A stretch of DNA of 64,000 nt from Epiperipatus broadwayi (Eukaryota > Onychophora > Udeonychophora > Euonychophora > Peripatidae): contig JAQFVV010006353.1 of assembly GCA_028023455.1 (NCBI GenBank), positions 1,614,001 to 1,678,000 of the forward strand, in the 5' to 3' direction. The translations under genes and the position numbers were made by a program. Of the stretch, positions 45,961 through 58,734 are shown in pieces (positions within the stretch are counted from its first letter, which is position 1; each line of letters starts with the position of its first letter). The notes under the pieces are model-generated. The model searched no databases. It had not been told where the DNA came from and saw only the letters and a list, made by a program, of their open reading frames with translations.

Positions 45961-46550
45961 ATAATTTGCTAATAGCAGTAAGAAAAGAAAGATTTGATTT
46001 TTTTCTATTTTAATGTAATTTTTTGTCCTTGATTGCGTTTACTCATCCGATCTAATATATATAGTTATTTTGTGTTTGCAATCATAACACATTTAATGTT
46101 AATTGTTGTAAGTGGTTAGTTGTCATGTCTGTTTGATCAACTTGGTTTAAATTTATTTAATGTTTATTTAGATTGGGCTTTAAGATTTAGATTGTGGTTA
46201 TTGGTCAGTAATTTTGTCTGTTCTAACATTATTAATTAATAAGTAGCACTAATATCATGGCAGGTGAATTAGGTTGGATCTCATAGTGTTTACTAAATAT
46301 TGGAGGGGGGTTGGAGGTATCCATAACAATACCCATTGCAGTCATAACAATACATGGGATTACACTTTAGGACTTCGTCTGCTCAGTTCTTTTAATGCAC
46401 GAAAGAGGAACCCAAGACTTTTCATTTACTTAACAGCAAACTCCTTTCTCTTGCATATACAATCATTTCCTTTCTCTTTACTACTTATTGTAAGCTTTTG
46501 TAAATAATAATTGACGCTAGATGATAACTATTCTTTTCAATATTTCCAGA
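45960..46550. other. No gene recognised
   Basis: AT-rich. A 77-codon frame at 46274-46507 has no recognisable domain. Confidence 0.45.
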
Positions 46551-46554
46551 CTAT

Positions 46555-46860
46555 ATGGCTTCATTAGTAAGACGTTATGGATGTTGGAACCGTCATCCAA
46601 ACCTTTAGGATCTGTTGCATCGTCCAACTGCAATCATTTATCGTAGTTACCTCTTTTTCTATAACATCAAGTTATTAGCCCAAATTGGAAAACATGCAAT
46701 GTTTTCAATCTAAGTCAACTACCCTATATAATCATGTAGATCTGAAAACAGTTCAGTATCTATATAATCTGGTGTCCTTAGTTTTTTAATAACTATAAGT
46801 ACCTCTATCCTGTGGCGAGGATTTAGTATAAACCAATAAAATATCACATCTTGTATTATT
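46555..46860 (-). mobile_element. F1 copy l (old, partial)
   Basis: TTTTCAATCTAAGTCAACTA, ATCTGAAAACAGTTCAGTAT and TCCTGTGGCGAGGATTTAGT follow the F1 unit order. The ribozyme half is unrecognisable. Confidence 0.55.
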
Positions 46861-47291
46861 ACTTACTAAAGTTTTACAGTAAGTGGCATAGAAATGATGG
46901 AAAAATATGCCGTTCAAACAACAATATATAATCGGAAGTCATGTGATAGAGATGATATTTTATTGATTTAAACCTAATTGATAAAAACTAAGAACCCACT
47001 TTCTGTATAATCACACACAACATTATTTGTACTCTTTCTGCTTGTAAGCCTTTACATTCAATTAAAAGATGTTTAATATTTCTCATGTCTTCCTTATATA
47101 ATTTGCAGACTAAGTCACTGACATTTCTCTATTTGTGTATACACCTGGGTCTTGTTTTATGCGGTAGATAGGTTCCTCAGAAAACGCGCACAAAAGAAAT
47201 CGCACAAAAATACTTAACTTACTTTGAAAAATGGGGGATAGGTTACTGTAATTTTCGAAAATCGCATAAAAGCAAAGCAACAATGTCTTGC

Positions 47292-47386
47292 ATTGGTGGT
47301 CGAGAGGTCAGCACAAGTGCCTTGCATTTGCAGGCAGTTGCCTGGGTTGCGGGTCCACGTCCCAGCCAATGCTATGACACTTTTAA
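47292..47386 (+). mobile_element. tRNA-derived SINE (plus) inside the Tigger-like element
   Basis: TTGGTGGTCGAGAGGTCAGC start, GTTGCGGGTCCACGTCCCAG B-box-like region, and CCAATGCTATGACACTTTT end. Confidence 0.75.
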
Positions 47387-48332
47387 AAAAAACTATGTAA
47401 AATTACTTTAAAATTCGCATAAAAAAAAATAAAAATAAAATATGACTAATAAAAAATTTTGAAAAAAATTGATACAAGACAAACTTTTTTACTTTTTTTA
47501 TTAACTACGGTATTTAATTTTATTCAAAACAATATATTTTTATGCGTAATTTACATTTTTTTCATACATGTATGGTATTCTAATAATTATCACTATTTGA
47601 GACATCAGATTCGTCATGATGTGATGTGAGGTACTGTAGCTTCTCCTTAAACGAAGTCAAGAGGAAATACAACTAAAACGTTTTCCAATCACTGTTGATC
47701 CTTCCCATTTTGCTAAGCGATCTAAAATTGAAATTTTTGTTTCCAAAGAAATTCATTTTCTTGGATGTTTTTTCCTCTCCATTAGGGTAAACTAAAAGTT
47801 TAAATAAAAATAAGAACTTAGACTTACGATAATAAAAAGTTACCGACTCACCATTGTTGGGCAAAATTTAATTAAAACTAACAATTAAAAATTAAATTCT
47901 TATTTTTGTCTTTAATTTTTTAATTTTCAATTCCGTTTAAAAATCAAATTTCATCGTTTCACATCACCTTAATTTCAGATCACGTTATGTAATTTTTAAA
48001 TTGTTAATTACAATTAAAAATCAGATTTTAATTGTCAAATTTAATTGTGCCCATCGCTGTTATTCACCTTTTAAAAATAAACTTACGGACACTAAATGAT
48101 TAATTGATTACGTACTCTTTTTTTAAAAAACAAAAATAGAATGTGATTTAAAATGCAAAAACAATAACATACATAGTATAGGCATCTATAACGTTTGAAC
48201 AGATTTACATTATAATCTTGTAAAATTTAATGTGTGTATATAAAATGGGGAAATCCTGATTTTAAGTGAATTATGAACTTCTTTATTGCATGAAATCTAG
48301 TACCGTACTATTATAAAGTGCTGAAAATATTG

Positions 48333-48459
48333 AAATTATTAGGTGGAAGTCAAACTCCGATAATGCACTATTACTTTAAATATGACATGAGTGCATGAAA
48401 TTTATAATATTTAAAGTAATAGCGCATTATCAGAGCTTGACTTCTGATCTAATAATTTT
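48333..48459. mobile_element. Short MITE (~127 bp)
   Basis: AAATTATTAGGTGGAAGTCA...ATTACTTTAAATAT pairs with ATATTTAAAGTAAT...TGATCTAATAATTT. The arms are about 50 bp. It is nested in the Tigger-like element. Confidence 0.72.
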
Positions 48460-48957
48460 TATCGCATAAAAGAAAACCGCATACAAAGATATTAAGAAGA
48501 AATATGAATCGCATAACTTCAAAAACGCATTAAATAAATCCACATAAAATGAGACCCGGGTGTATATTCGTTGTTGCTAACGATCCTTTTCAAGCCTTAA
48601 ACAGTAAACTACTCACCTTGCTATTGTAAATTAACTTACACCCAATATTGTTTACTTTTATATATATTTAAAAATCTTTTTTCTCCATACAGTTCTCCAT
48701 CCCTCAAACTGTCTATTTTTTATTAATGCACCTATTCTTCTATCCCATTCTTGCCACTATAACACTCAACAATCCTCCCATCTTTTGTACAAGTATACTG
48801 ACATAAAGTCTTTATCCAAATTTTCTGCATACCATACTATCATTCTCACCCATCTTGTTGCATGTTTTTTACTCATAACCCATTTAAATAGTACTTTGGC
48901 TATTTTCTTACTATCCATAAATTGCAATCTACTAAACATTTTCATTTTTCTTTTCTC

Positions 48958-51116
48958 ATATGTGATGTACTATGGCTTCTTTCTTGGAATCAGAAATCTC
49001 TCAGTCACTATGCTCAGAGAAACCTGTTAGCCAACTTATCTTTGCTTTCTTTTCCCCACTCTAAGTTTTTCCCATATTTTCTATCTTGATCCATCCCATT
49101 TCCACAACATTATCTTTGTCCATTCTATAGCCTTTATATCTAAATTCTCCTTATCTTTTTTTCAAACCTAGCATAAAAACCAAGAACCCATTTTCTGTAT
49201 AATCACTTAGTTTATATTTATTCTCTCACAACTCCATTATTTGCACCCTTTCTGTTTGTAAGCATATACAATTAACAGATGCCTAATATTTTCTATGCCT
49301 TCTTTACATAACTTGCAGACTATACCACCCATATTTTTCCATTTATGTGTATATTCCCTTGTTGCTAACGATCCTGTTTTAGCTTTAAACACTAAACTAA
49401 TTTCCTTGCTATTATTATAAATTAACTTGTACCCAATATTCTGTTTACTTCTATATATATTTAAACTTTTTAGTCTCCATACTAGTTCTTCATCCAATTC
49501 TTTTTTATTATTGCTTCTATTCTTATATCCCATTCATTGTCACTATAACACTCAACAATTTTCCTAACACAATCATCCCACTTTTTGTATAAGTGTACTG
49601 GCATGAAGTCTTTATCCAAATCTGCATACTACACTATCTTTCTCACCCATCTTATCACCTGTCCTTTACTCATAACCCAATTAAATACTATTTTGGTTAT
49701 TCTCTTATTATTCATAAATTACAATCTACCAAACATTTTCATTTTGCATCTCTCATAAAAAAACTTGGTCATTTCTCCTGGAATTGCCTTTTTTGCCATC
49801 CACACATCTGCATCAAATGCATGTCATCCTACTTCTCTTTGTACTTTTTCTAAGTAATCTAACACCCCTTTTCTAACACATAATGCATCGTTACTATAAA
49901 AACAGGCAAAACTCTCCATACAGTAGTGCCATTCAGTGCAAGCCAGAGTTATGGGCAAGCATAAGAATTGAAGATCATGTATTGTTTAATGATCATTACC
50001 ATAAGTTAAACCTGATACTGCCACTCCTTTCCATACAATTCTGGCTACATCATATTTATTATATGAAAACACTGTTAGTTTCTTTATCAGTTCCTTTTTT
50101 TCTTCATTTATCAATTTTTTCTCCCATTCATCCAAGCAATTTCTCTCATTACTTTAGACAATTTCCAAATAGTTGTACCTACTCATCACATTCAACTTTA
50201 TATCTCCCAATAAAAATTCTTTCTCTTCTCTTTCCCCAACATTTATCATCATTATTTTTGATTTTTTTCTACTAAATTTAATCCCCATCTCTTTACCCAC
50301 CTTTTTGCATGTCTTCAGCATTACTCCCATATGTTACCTACTTTTCGTACACAAAAAGATATCATCAGCAAATAAAAGACTTAATTATCCATTCCCTTGC
50401 CATCTATTAATGGTATTACTGTTTCTCTTCCTAGTCGTTCTATTGCTCTCTCTATTTTTCTCAAATATAACAAAAACAAAATAGGGCATCCTTGTCTTAG
50501 TCCCACCCCACTTTAACTCTAACTGAATCTATATTTTCTAATTGATATGTATAGTAATTATTTTTATACAATCTCTTAATGAAATGAACTAATGCTTCAT
50601 TCCCAAATTTACCCATAATCTATTTCTCTTTATCACATGCTTTCTCTATATCTATAAAGACAATATATAACTGTCCATCTATATTCCTACTCATATCTAT
50701 AAGTTGTGTGACTACAAATAAACTATCTCCTATACCCTATTCGATAGAAAATCTTGCATTTCTCCCACTATATTATTTTCTTCCATCCATTTTGCTACAT
50801 TTTCAGCCATCATATATGTAAAATCTTTATATAACACTGACATTACCACAATTGGTTTATAATTGTTTAACTTTCTATAATACTTACTCTTTCCTTTAAA
50901 TAATAGCCTTACTCTTTATTCTGGCTATCTAGAAATTCTCTCTTCTATGCCATCTTATTAAAACATGATATAATAGATTTAATATAGTCCTATTTTCTAA
51001 ATTCATCACCATTTCTATTGCCCATTCACCAAAACCTCTTACCTTTCCATGTTTCAATTTCTTCCCTGCCCCATTCAATTCATTTTCTGTAAACCTAATA
51101 TTTCCTCTACTATATG
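48958..51116 (-). pseudogene. CR1/Jockey-like LINE M2b (minus), 3' half
   Basis: The 3' UTR starts near 48962 (TGTGATGTACTATGGCTTC). The frame 49237-49533 reads LDEELVWRLKSLNIYR, GYKLIYNNSKEISLVFKAKT and VCKLCKEGIENIRHLL (C-terminal knuckle). The frame 50929-51132 reads FTENELNGAGKKLKHGKV, the start of the RT domain. It is broken by frameshifts and by an F1 mini-insertion. It continues at 59795 after the 8.67 kb insertion. Together the parts span endonuclease to 3' UTR, nearly full length. Confidence 0.72.
49899..49995. mobile_element. F1 mini-insertion, copy m (97 bp, 8-bp TSD)
   Basis: TTACTATA (49891-49898) and TTACCATA (49996-50003) flank it, with one mismatch. The left edge AAAACAGGCAAAACTC is minus-sense, and the right edge AGATCATGTATTGTTTAATG is plus-sense. 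It has no ribozyme and lies in LINE M2b. Confidence 0.78.
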
Positions 51117-52446
51117 CCTTGTAACAAAACATTTTGTTACGCTCTTAAATTTTACGAGATTGCAACGAATGGTGGCCGTTCGAGGGCGCCACTAAACATT
51201 TCTGCCTAGACCGTATTAAAAATTTTTTTATAATAACGGTTAATTTATTTACGAACGGCAATCACCAATTGCAAACCTTAAAATTATTTTCTTTTTAACG
51301 GACCAAAAGACTACAAAATGAAAGATAAGAATTAATTATAATAACTAAAAAAAAGAAACAAGACAGATCGATGCTTAAATATTGTTAAAATATTTATTAA
51401 CCTTTATTCTATTTGTTGGTTATTCCCTTCCCTCGCATTTGTCAAATCAAACCCTCCCGATCCTTTTTCTTTCTAATCAAGATTTAGCATGTATCGTTCT
51501 CGAAGGATCATGCGCCGTCACTTTACCAATTATACAATATTTCATCAAATATCATGGTATATATCTATGAGTGAACTCAAGGGAGACTTACTATAAGAGT
51601 GCGTTTGAGAAAAATAAACGCACTCAAACCTCCTCTTTCTAATGCCAAATCTTTTACTTGTCCTTAGATCGAGTATACAATTTTTCTTATCCCTATCTAT
51701 ACATTATAAGAACAACAATCATAGAAACTAAAGGTAAGTTTAATTAATAGGCCATAAAAAATTAAATAATAAAAAAAAAACCAATATAATGTGGGTTAAT
51801 TTAAATTAGTAAGTACATCTACTTAAAGACTATATCCCTCCCTTTCTATTGCTGAAACTTTGAGATATTTGAAGTGAAGGCTTTTCTTTCTTTCTTTTTT
51901 AAATCTATTACGCAAATGTCTCTTGAAATTACAACAAAAAAAAGTCTATTTACCCTGATCGATCAGTGTAGATCCTGTGTGGGTGGAATATTTCACTCTA
52001 TATTCTTTGTGGTTTGTCCGTGTCTTCTTCCAGTCCTTTCTCCTCAGCTAGCTCTCTATGTCCGGCATTTATAAGGCAGTTCCAGGTGGCAATAGCAAGA
52101 GGTTTCCAAAAGAGAAAGTTCTGTTAGCTCTAGCCTTTCAACATTTTCTCCTTGCTTTTACTATTCAACAGCCCGAGCTGAATTGAAACTTGTAGATTAG
52201 ATATTGACCTCGGTAGAAATCTAATTAATTTTTGAACAAAAGGAAAGTCCGTAATTATAACCTAGTTTTTTCTTCCAAAGTCTCAGTTCACACCTTTAAT
52301 ATTCTCTTCCGCTTTTGGCAGCCATCTTTGCAACTGGTCTTATTATAAACGTCCCTTAGCGATTCAGTTTCAAGAAGACGGGGACGATTGTCCCCTTACC
52401 TTTACGTCTTTTATTCAAGGTAAGTCGGTTTTAAACATTATATATT

Positions 52447-55085
52447 ATGGAAAGTGATAATATAATCGATAACTCTCAAATTAATGTTAACCCCGATCTC
52501 AGCATTCAATCTAGCAATGCAGCCATCGGTCGTAAATATTATAGCCTTAGATCTAATCTAAATGCAACTAAACTAACTTCTACTACAAATAAAAGCCCAC
52601 AAACGAATAAATCAAATGAAAACACCATCGCAAATATCAACAAAAGTTTAGAAAATATTCAACTTACCCCTAATATAAACAATAGCATAAATATCTCATC
52701 AAGCGAAACTATTAAAATCCTTAACAATACAAGCAAAAACCAATCATCTCCTCTCCGAAGACTTTACGCTCCCTCAGAAGACTCTAATGAGCAATTTTCT
52801 TTGCCCAATAATACCCTGAAAACCATATCTGAAAATAATAGACAAAATTTCCAACAAGATGATTTTGGCGAATTTTTTAAAGTTAAAACTTTTCCACCAG
52901 AGGTCGACAAAACCAGCGCTGTCAGATTACAGTTTGTCAACAGTAAATTTAAAAATCAAAAAGAAGAAATAAATTTTAAAACTAATAAACCTCACTCCAA
53001 AACAAACAAAGATTATAGCACAGAACAATCCATTGCTACATCAGCCAACTTGCAATCTAAACCAATTTCCTCAATTCCAATATTGAAAAATTCCACTACG
53101 TACGCAAATATCGTAAGGTCTAAAAATTCTGAGAGCATCTCCGAAAATATTAAGGCCGATAATTTCAATGAACTATATTTAAATATCTCAGAATTAGACA
53201 CAGAACAAGAATCAAACACTCTAGAAAATGTCTCATTTAATATAAACGATCTTAATGATGACATGTTCCTAAAAATAAATGAGTTCAACAAAACGATTCA
53301 CAACACTCTGTATAAATCATTTACAAACTACTACAGCGATAAGTCGTTAATCTTAGCCATAACAAATCAACAATGTGCGTTATATAAGTTCCCTCTAGAA
53401 CAATTATACAGTCTAATCAATCAAAATCAATTAGGCAGTGGCATTCACATGATCCTTAATCATCCCAATGACCGCTATGTTATCGTTGAGTTTAAAACGT
53501 GGGCGGACCGTATGAACTTTAAAAATAACTACCGATCTTTGGGAAATGATATACTTTGCTCCATAGATATGAACCGTCCAGTTACACTATCCGGCAGAAT
53601 TCAAAACTGCCTTGCCCACTTGAAAGAACAAGAACTACAAGACATCCTTATTAATTATGGTTCAGTCAGCAAATTTAAACACCTATTAAACCCTCACTTC
53701 GAAGATCAAATCCTGTCCAATACAGTTATCTTCACACTTACTTTAAAGAAAAACATTATACCCACTGACATACCCACCATTATTACTGCAAGAGGCTCTC
53801 CTATGGTTGACCTTCAGGGGAGTACAGCCACAATGTTTCTTCTGCCTTCAAAGAACACACCTTATTAAAGATTGTGCAGCAAGAATATGCATACACTGTG
53901 GTATTAAAAAGAATAAAGTTCACAGATGCCCTGGTAGACCTATTAATACGGCTATCACATCCTTAAATAGACAATCACCACATGGGACTAATTCAAACAG
54001 CAACCTCACAAACCCAGACAATCTGATTCAAATAAATCCTCCAACAAACCCTCTCACATCCAAACCTATCTTTCAAAATGAAAATCTTCAAGAAAGAACA
54101 AACACCAACCTCTACACTAATAGTAGTGAATCAGAGAACCAAGCAATAACATATACTGCTACTAAACCAATCTCTCAAACCAATAATACTCAAGATCATT
54201 CATTAGATACATATTGTACTAATCCCTGAGAAACAATGCTAGGCCAAACTCTTTCTACAAAAGAAGACAATATGACCAAACCATCTAACGAGATCAAGGA
54301 AAACCCAGGCGATGAAGAAAATACATTTAAAAAATTTCAAAATTCATTTATAACAACTCCCACCCAGCTTAAAACCAATGATGCATCATCATTCGGGCCA
54401 GCTAAGTCTAACAAACCTAAACAAAGTGATCCACAAACTGTCCTCAATTCTTCAACACCTGCAGTAATCAACCATCCAGATGAAAATACTTATCAAACAC
54501 TCAACCCGAAAGTCAGCATAATTAATGTTTCACAACAGTTACAGCAAACCGAAAATGACTCAGGTCTAAAATTTAAACCAAATTTTTATAACAATGAAAA
54601 AACACTTTCATCAAAAGAACAGGAAAAAGAAAACAACACTACTAAACTTAAAACCCCCAAAAAACCAACACAACAAATATACCCAAAATACAAATAAGAA
54701 AATTAAAAGAAAATCAATTCGCTCAGATAAATCAAGCTCTGATGATGACAGCTCCCATCCAATACATTATTCACCACTAACCACTAGCAAACAAATCTCA
54801 GATATATCCAGCACAAAGCTTCACAAATCCATAGAAAAAAAGAGGAAAACCATGGATCCTATAACTATCGATACCATTGATCCATCTGACGAATCTCAGA
54901 CAGATTACACTACTTCATCAGACACCGAAGACTTCATGGATGCATTTCCTCAACCAACAAATATAACACCAATCCATCCACAAGTTCAATCACAAGACTC
55001 TGATTTCCAAACAACATCAGAACTCATTAACATGGAGATGCCCCACATTGACTTGGTACACTTTGCTGAGGATGGTTTGGATTAA
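52447..55085 (+). pseudogene. L1/Tx1-like ORF1 (gag-like, CCHC zinc knuckles), frameshifted
   Basis: Frame 1 (52447-53868) starts MESDNIIDNSQINVNPD and is Asn/Ser-rich and probably disordered, with a folded RRM-like stretch near its end (YVIVEFKTWADRMNF). The frame then shifts at about 53805. In the next frame CFFCLQRTHLIKDC (C-x2-C-x4-H-x4-C) and CIHCGIKKNKVHRC are two zinc knuckles (53834-53932). An in-frame TGA at 54227, then a second shift near 54690, lead to a Ser/Asp-rich end (54594-55085). Such proteins coat the element RNA and bring it to the nucleus. Broken by two shifts and one stop. Confidence 0.78.
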
Positions 55086-55091
55086 TCTATC

Positions 55092-58000
55092 ATGTTCTGC
55101 AAAATTGCTGGCATTAATATTCGCGGCATCAACTCAATTGATAGAGTTCTAGCTATTAAAAACTGGCTCTCGCTCTGTTCCCCTCATATACTTCTTATGG
55201 GTGAAACTAAATATCACCATAAGACTGATCATAAAATATTATCTATTCTCTCAGCTCTCGGATTTACTAGATTTTCCATAGGCCATTCTGCTTCAGGTGG
55301 AGTCGGTATTCTTCTCAGCAAGTCAACACTACCAAACAGTTTTAGCATTCTATTCCTAGATGCCAATATTATTGTCATAGAAATAGACTATTGGGGTTAT
55401 CCGATCATCATAGCTTATATATATACAGCCAAAGACACCTCTCAATATCTAAAAATAATCCATATCCCAAATGCCATCAACGCTAACAGAGCCTCTCCTA
55501 CTATTCTTCTGGGAGACTTTAACACTACATTCAATGACTTCAACAAGAGATTTTTGCATCTAATAAATCGCAGATTAATGTGTGGAGAGGGTTTCTTCCC
55601 TCCTGAAGCCTACTCTTTCTATACTAAAACTAAAAAGTCCCTGATTGATTTGGTTTTCTACACCCCAGACCTCCATTTCAACCTTGATGCAGCCTTGGCC
55701 CCTGTTGCTTTCTCTGATCATATGGCTCTAATCTTACAACTTACACCTATTGCAATCCCTACACCTATTGATGGACCTGGTAAAACCGTGCGCATGATCA
55801 CCCAATCAAATATGACCGAAGCGATAGTGTCTGAGGCATACATTCTTTTCCAGAAAATAAACATCCTTTCCCTGCCTGCTGAGGAGGGCTGGTTTTCCTT
55901 CATTGAAATACTTCAGTCCATATTAAATCACCACACCAGGAAAATCAAAGGACCTAATGGCCTGCTAAATGACCTAACAGACATTAATATACAACTTCAA
56001 GCATCACAGCAAAATTTCACAAATACAGAAAAAATTATCTTTCTTAAAAATCTCTACAAAATCAAGCAAAAGTCCCTTGCAGAATATATATCCATCAGAA
56101 GAGCCAAATGTTTCTTAGCACAACAACACTGCTGGACAAGAGACTACCTCAGATGGGCACTGGGGTACAATAAAAAACAAATCACTCCCTTATCCATTAA
56201 TACTAATGGAACCAATCTTATTGGCTTTCCAATGATGCAGCACATCAGCAAACAATTCTGCCAATTAATGCAAAAAGATGGAGTTCCTCCTATAAACAGC
56301 TGGTTGGATGCTGGTGACCCCGGCGAACATGGCATCACAGAAATCCAAATCAAAAAGAAGATAACATCTCTCCCTGACGGCGTTCATCCTGGCCTTCATG
56401 GCATCCCAAATTTCCTTCTCAAACACCTCAGTCAATTCACTGTGCCAATTATTAAAAAAATGATTGATCACCTAGCCTCCGGCAACAGAAACATAACAGA
56501 TCTTTACCCAGTGGCACTTGTGCCTTTTATTAAAAAAGCATAAACGACATTAACAGTATCCGGCCAATTTCCATGACCCCATTGCTTATCAAGATAATTG
56601 AGTCAGTCATTAAAGATCAAATACAAACTCAAATTCTTAGCCATATCTCGTCAAACCAATACGGAAAAAAGGGATCATCAACCTCGCATGCTATGTCCAA
56701 TGTAACTGCACTGTTCAATTACATCAGAGGACATCGTAAATCAAAACCTATTGCTGTCCAGCTGGATGTTGCGGCAGTATTTGACTCAGTCCAGATAAAC
56801 ATCCTTCTGGATATTCTGTTGGAATGCGACATTCCATCTGGGATTGTACAGATGGTCAGCAATCTGCTCAACAACAGAGAGATTTTTCTCTCTTGATGGC
56901 AAGATAACACCAGGCTTCAAGCCATACAAGTCGATCCCTCAAGGATCCCCGCTCAGTGCCCTTTTCTTCACAGCATACATCAACCCTCTTCTGATGGATA
57001 TAAAAAAAAAACCTCCCTGGAATTTTCCTTCCCTCTCTCAATAAAAACTTCAATGTATTTGCATATATAGATGACATCATGGTTGTGCTTCCCACCATTA
57101 AATACCTTCCTCATCTCATGAACATATTAAACAGAAATACAGCGAAACTTGGCCTACAAATAAATTTTAACAAATCTTCCATCTGGAAGATAATGTCTGG
57201 TGAACAAATTAACTCTCCCTTTTCTGCAAAACCCCAAAGATACCTAGGTTTTCCAATCTTCAAAACTCCAACTGCAATGGCAAGAGAGATTCAAGATGCA
57301 ATCCTCCATTCAACTGAAGCCATCACCACTTCACTCTCTAGAGTATACCTTTCATTATATGGAAAGGTTGGCCTCCTCAACATGATCATAATGCCAAAAA
57401 TCTCATATTATCTTCCATTCGTTAAAATGTCTAAACAGTTTCAAAATAAAATTAACCGATTATGCACCAAACTTTTCTGGAGAGGAAGGACAGTTGCTAT
57501 TAGCTTGCGAGGTATCCAACGACCATGCAGGTTCAATGGACTGTCATTCCACTCAATACAAGCAATCATTTTACAGAAAACCCACAACACTCTACATAAT
57601 CTGATCCTCTCCTGCGGATACTCTAACATTATTAAAAAAATTACACCGACAGATCGTCCTCCACCCTCTTCCAGTTCATGAATAGCATCCCTAATACAAC
57701 AACTACAATTTTATAACCCGATAATACCCTTTAACCTTAACCAAAAAATCACCTTATGGGAAGCATACAATATAATCCACTATAATCAACAACCCATTAA
57801 AACCAGCCTAAAAGTAACCAATCAAAGACTCATTACACACTTCAAAAGATGGAGTCTGGAACCCAAATTCCTTGACTTCATCATTAAAATAAATCTTAAT
57901 GCGCTACCCACGAATTGGTTTCTTTATCACCGAAGAGGTTTTACCAGCATTGACCCTATATGTGGTCTGTGTGCTCGTGAAGATGAAACCATAGACCATA

Positions 58001-58315
58001 TTATACACCGGTGCCCAAGACTTAAAACACTGAAAGATATAATTATAATCAATTCCAACATAAGACCTGATATGATTTTCTCACTTGAAAATGCCATTCA
58101 TAATAGTTTCTTTTCAATAATAAGGCTTTCTACCTTTGTCCTTTATTCCATATGGATAGTGAGATGCAAAACTCTCATGGAATTACCCCCCCCCCCCACA
58201 AATCATACCATTGTTTTATCAAACGCTCAAAAAAATCAAGAAACGTGACCAGCTCCTTGCCTCCAGTAAAGTCTTTGCTGACACCTGGTCTTTAACTGCT
58301 CTTTCCTTTTCCTGA
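55092..58315 (+). pseudogene. L1/Tx1-like ORF2: APE endonuclease, reverse transcriptase, C-terminal zinc knuckle
   Basis: It starts six bases after the ORF1 stop, in the same frame as the ORF1 tail. Endonuclease: E38 in LLMGETKYHH, GDFN at residues 141-144, SDH at 208-210. The RT follows after a shift near 56540: IRPISMTPLLIKIIE, QLDVAAVFDSV (motif A), IPQGSPLSALFF (motif B, another frame), FAYIDDIMV (motif C at 57058-57081, third frame). Then KLFWRGRTVAISLRGIQRP, typical of L1/Tx1, and the C-terminal CGLCAREDETIDHIIHRC. A run of C bases near 58186-58198 shifts the end relative to the inverted copy. At least four frame breaks; not functional as it stands. Confidence 0.82.
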
Positions 58316-58734
58316 TTATCAACTCCCACCTACCCAGCATTATAGAATAGTCATTTATAAAAGAAAATATTCATGTTTATATTAAAAGTGCTAATACCAT
58401 TAAACAAGTTCTTAGAATCTCTTCACTATACCTAACCACATAAGAGTATAACATTGTGCTCTCATAACATAATCTAGCCAGATGACATATAAAACATTAT
58501 ATAAATCATATTATTGTACAATTATTCATTTATTTATCCTTTATTAGTATGTAATCACTATTTATTGTTAATAAAATTTTTATTGAAATGAATAATCTCT
58601 TCTTTTATTTCATATTTTATTGTAAAATTCCAAAGAAACATTCCAATTGATCAGCGTAACAGATAGCATAAAATTACCTTCACTGTCAAAGTCCCAACAA
58701 TATAACTAATTACTTTCTCTTACTTTCTATCTTC

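Larger units (their letters stand above)
47142..48562. mobile_element. Tigger/pogo-like non-autonomous DNA transposon (1421 bp)
   Basis: CACCTGGGTCTTGTTTTATG at the left and its inverted match (ending CATAAAATGAGACCCGGGTG) at the right are terminal inverted repeats. The flank TATA (or TA) is duplicated at 47138-47141 and 48563-48566. The end resembles Tigger-type elements of the Tc1/mariner superfamily. No transposase is visible. It holds a SINE and a MITE. Confidence 0.72.
46985..48957 (-). pseudogene. CR1/Jockey-like LINE M2a (minus), 3' part, split by a Tigger-like element
   Basis: AGAACCCACTTTCTGTATAA and the C-x2-C knuckle region (about 47040-47140) lead to 47141. The rest resumes at 48567 and runs to about 48957. 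Encoded blocks match the plus fragment at 37.8 kb. The next copy begins directly after it. Confidence 0.65.
51135..58594 (+). mobile_element. L1/Tx1-like non-LTR retrotransposon, near full length (~7.5 kb)
   Basis: A ~1.3 kb 5' region, gag-like ORF1, ORF2 and a ~280-base 3' UTR ending ...ATTGTTAATAAAATTTTTATTGAAATG. The element is one of the least decayed here but has several frame breaks. It is richer in C on the plus strand than its surroundings. The exact 5' end is uncertain. Confidence 0.8.
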
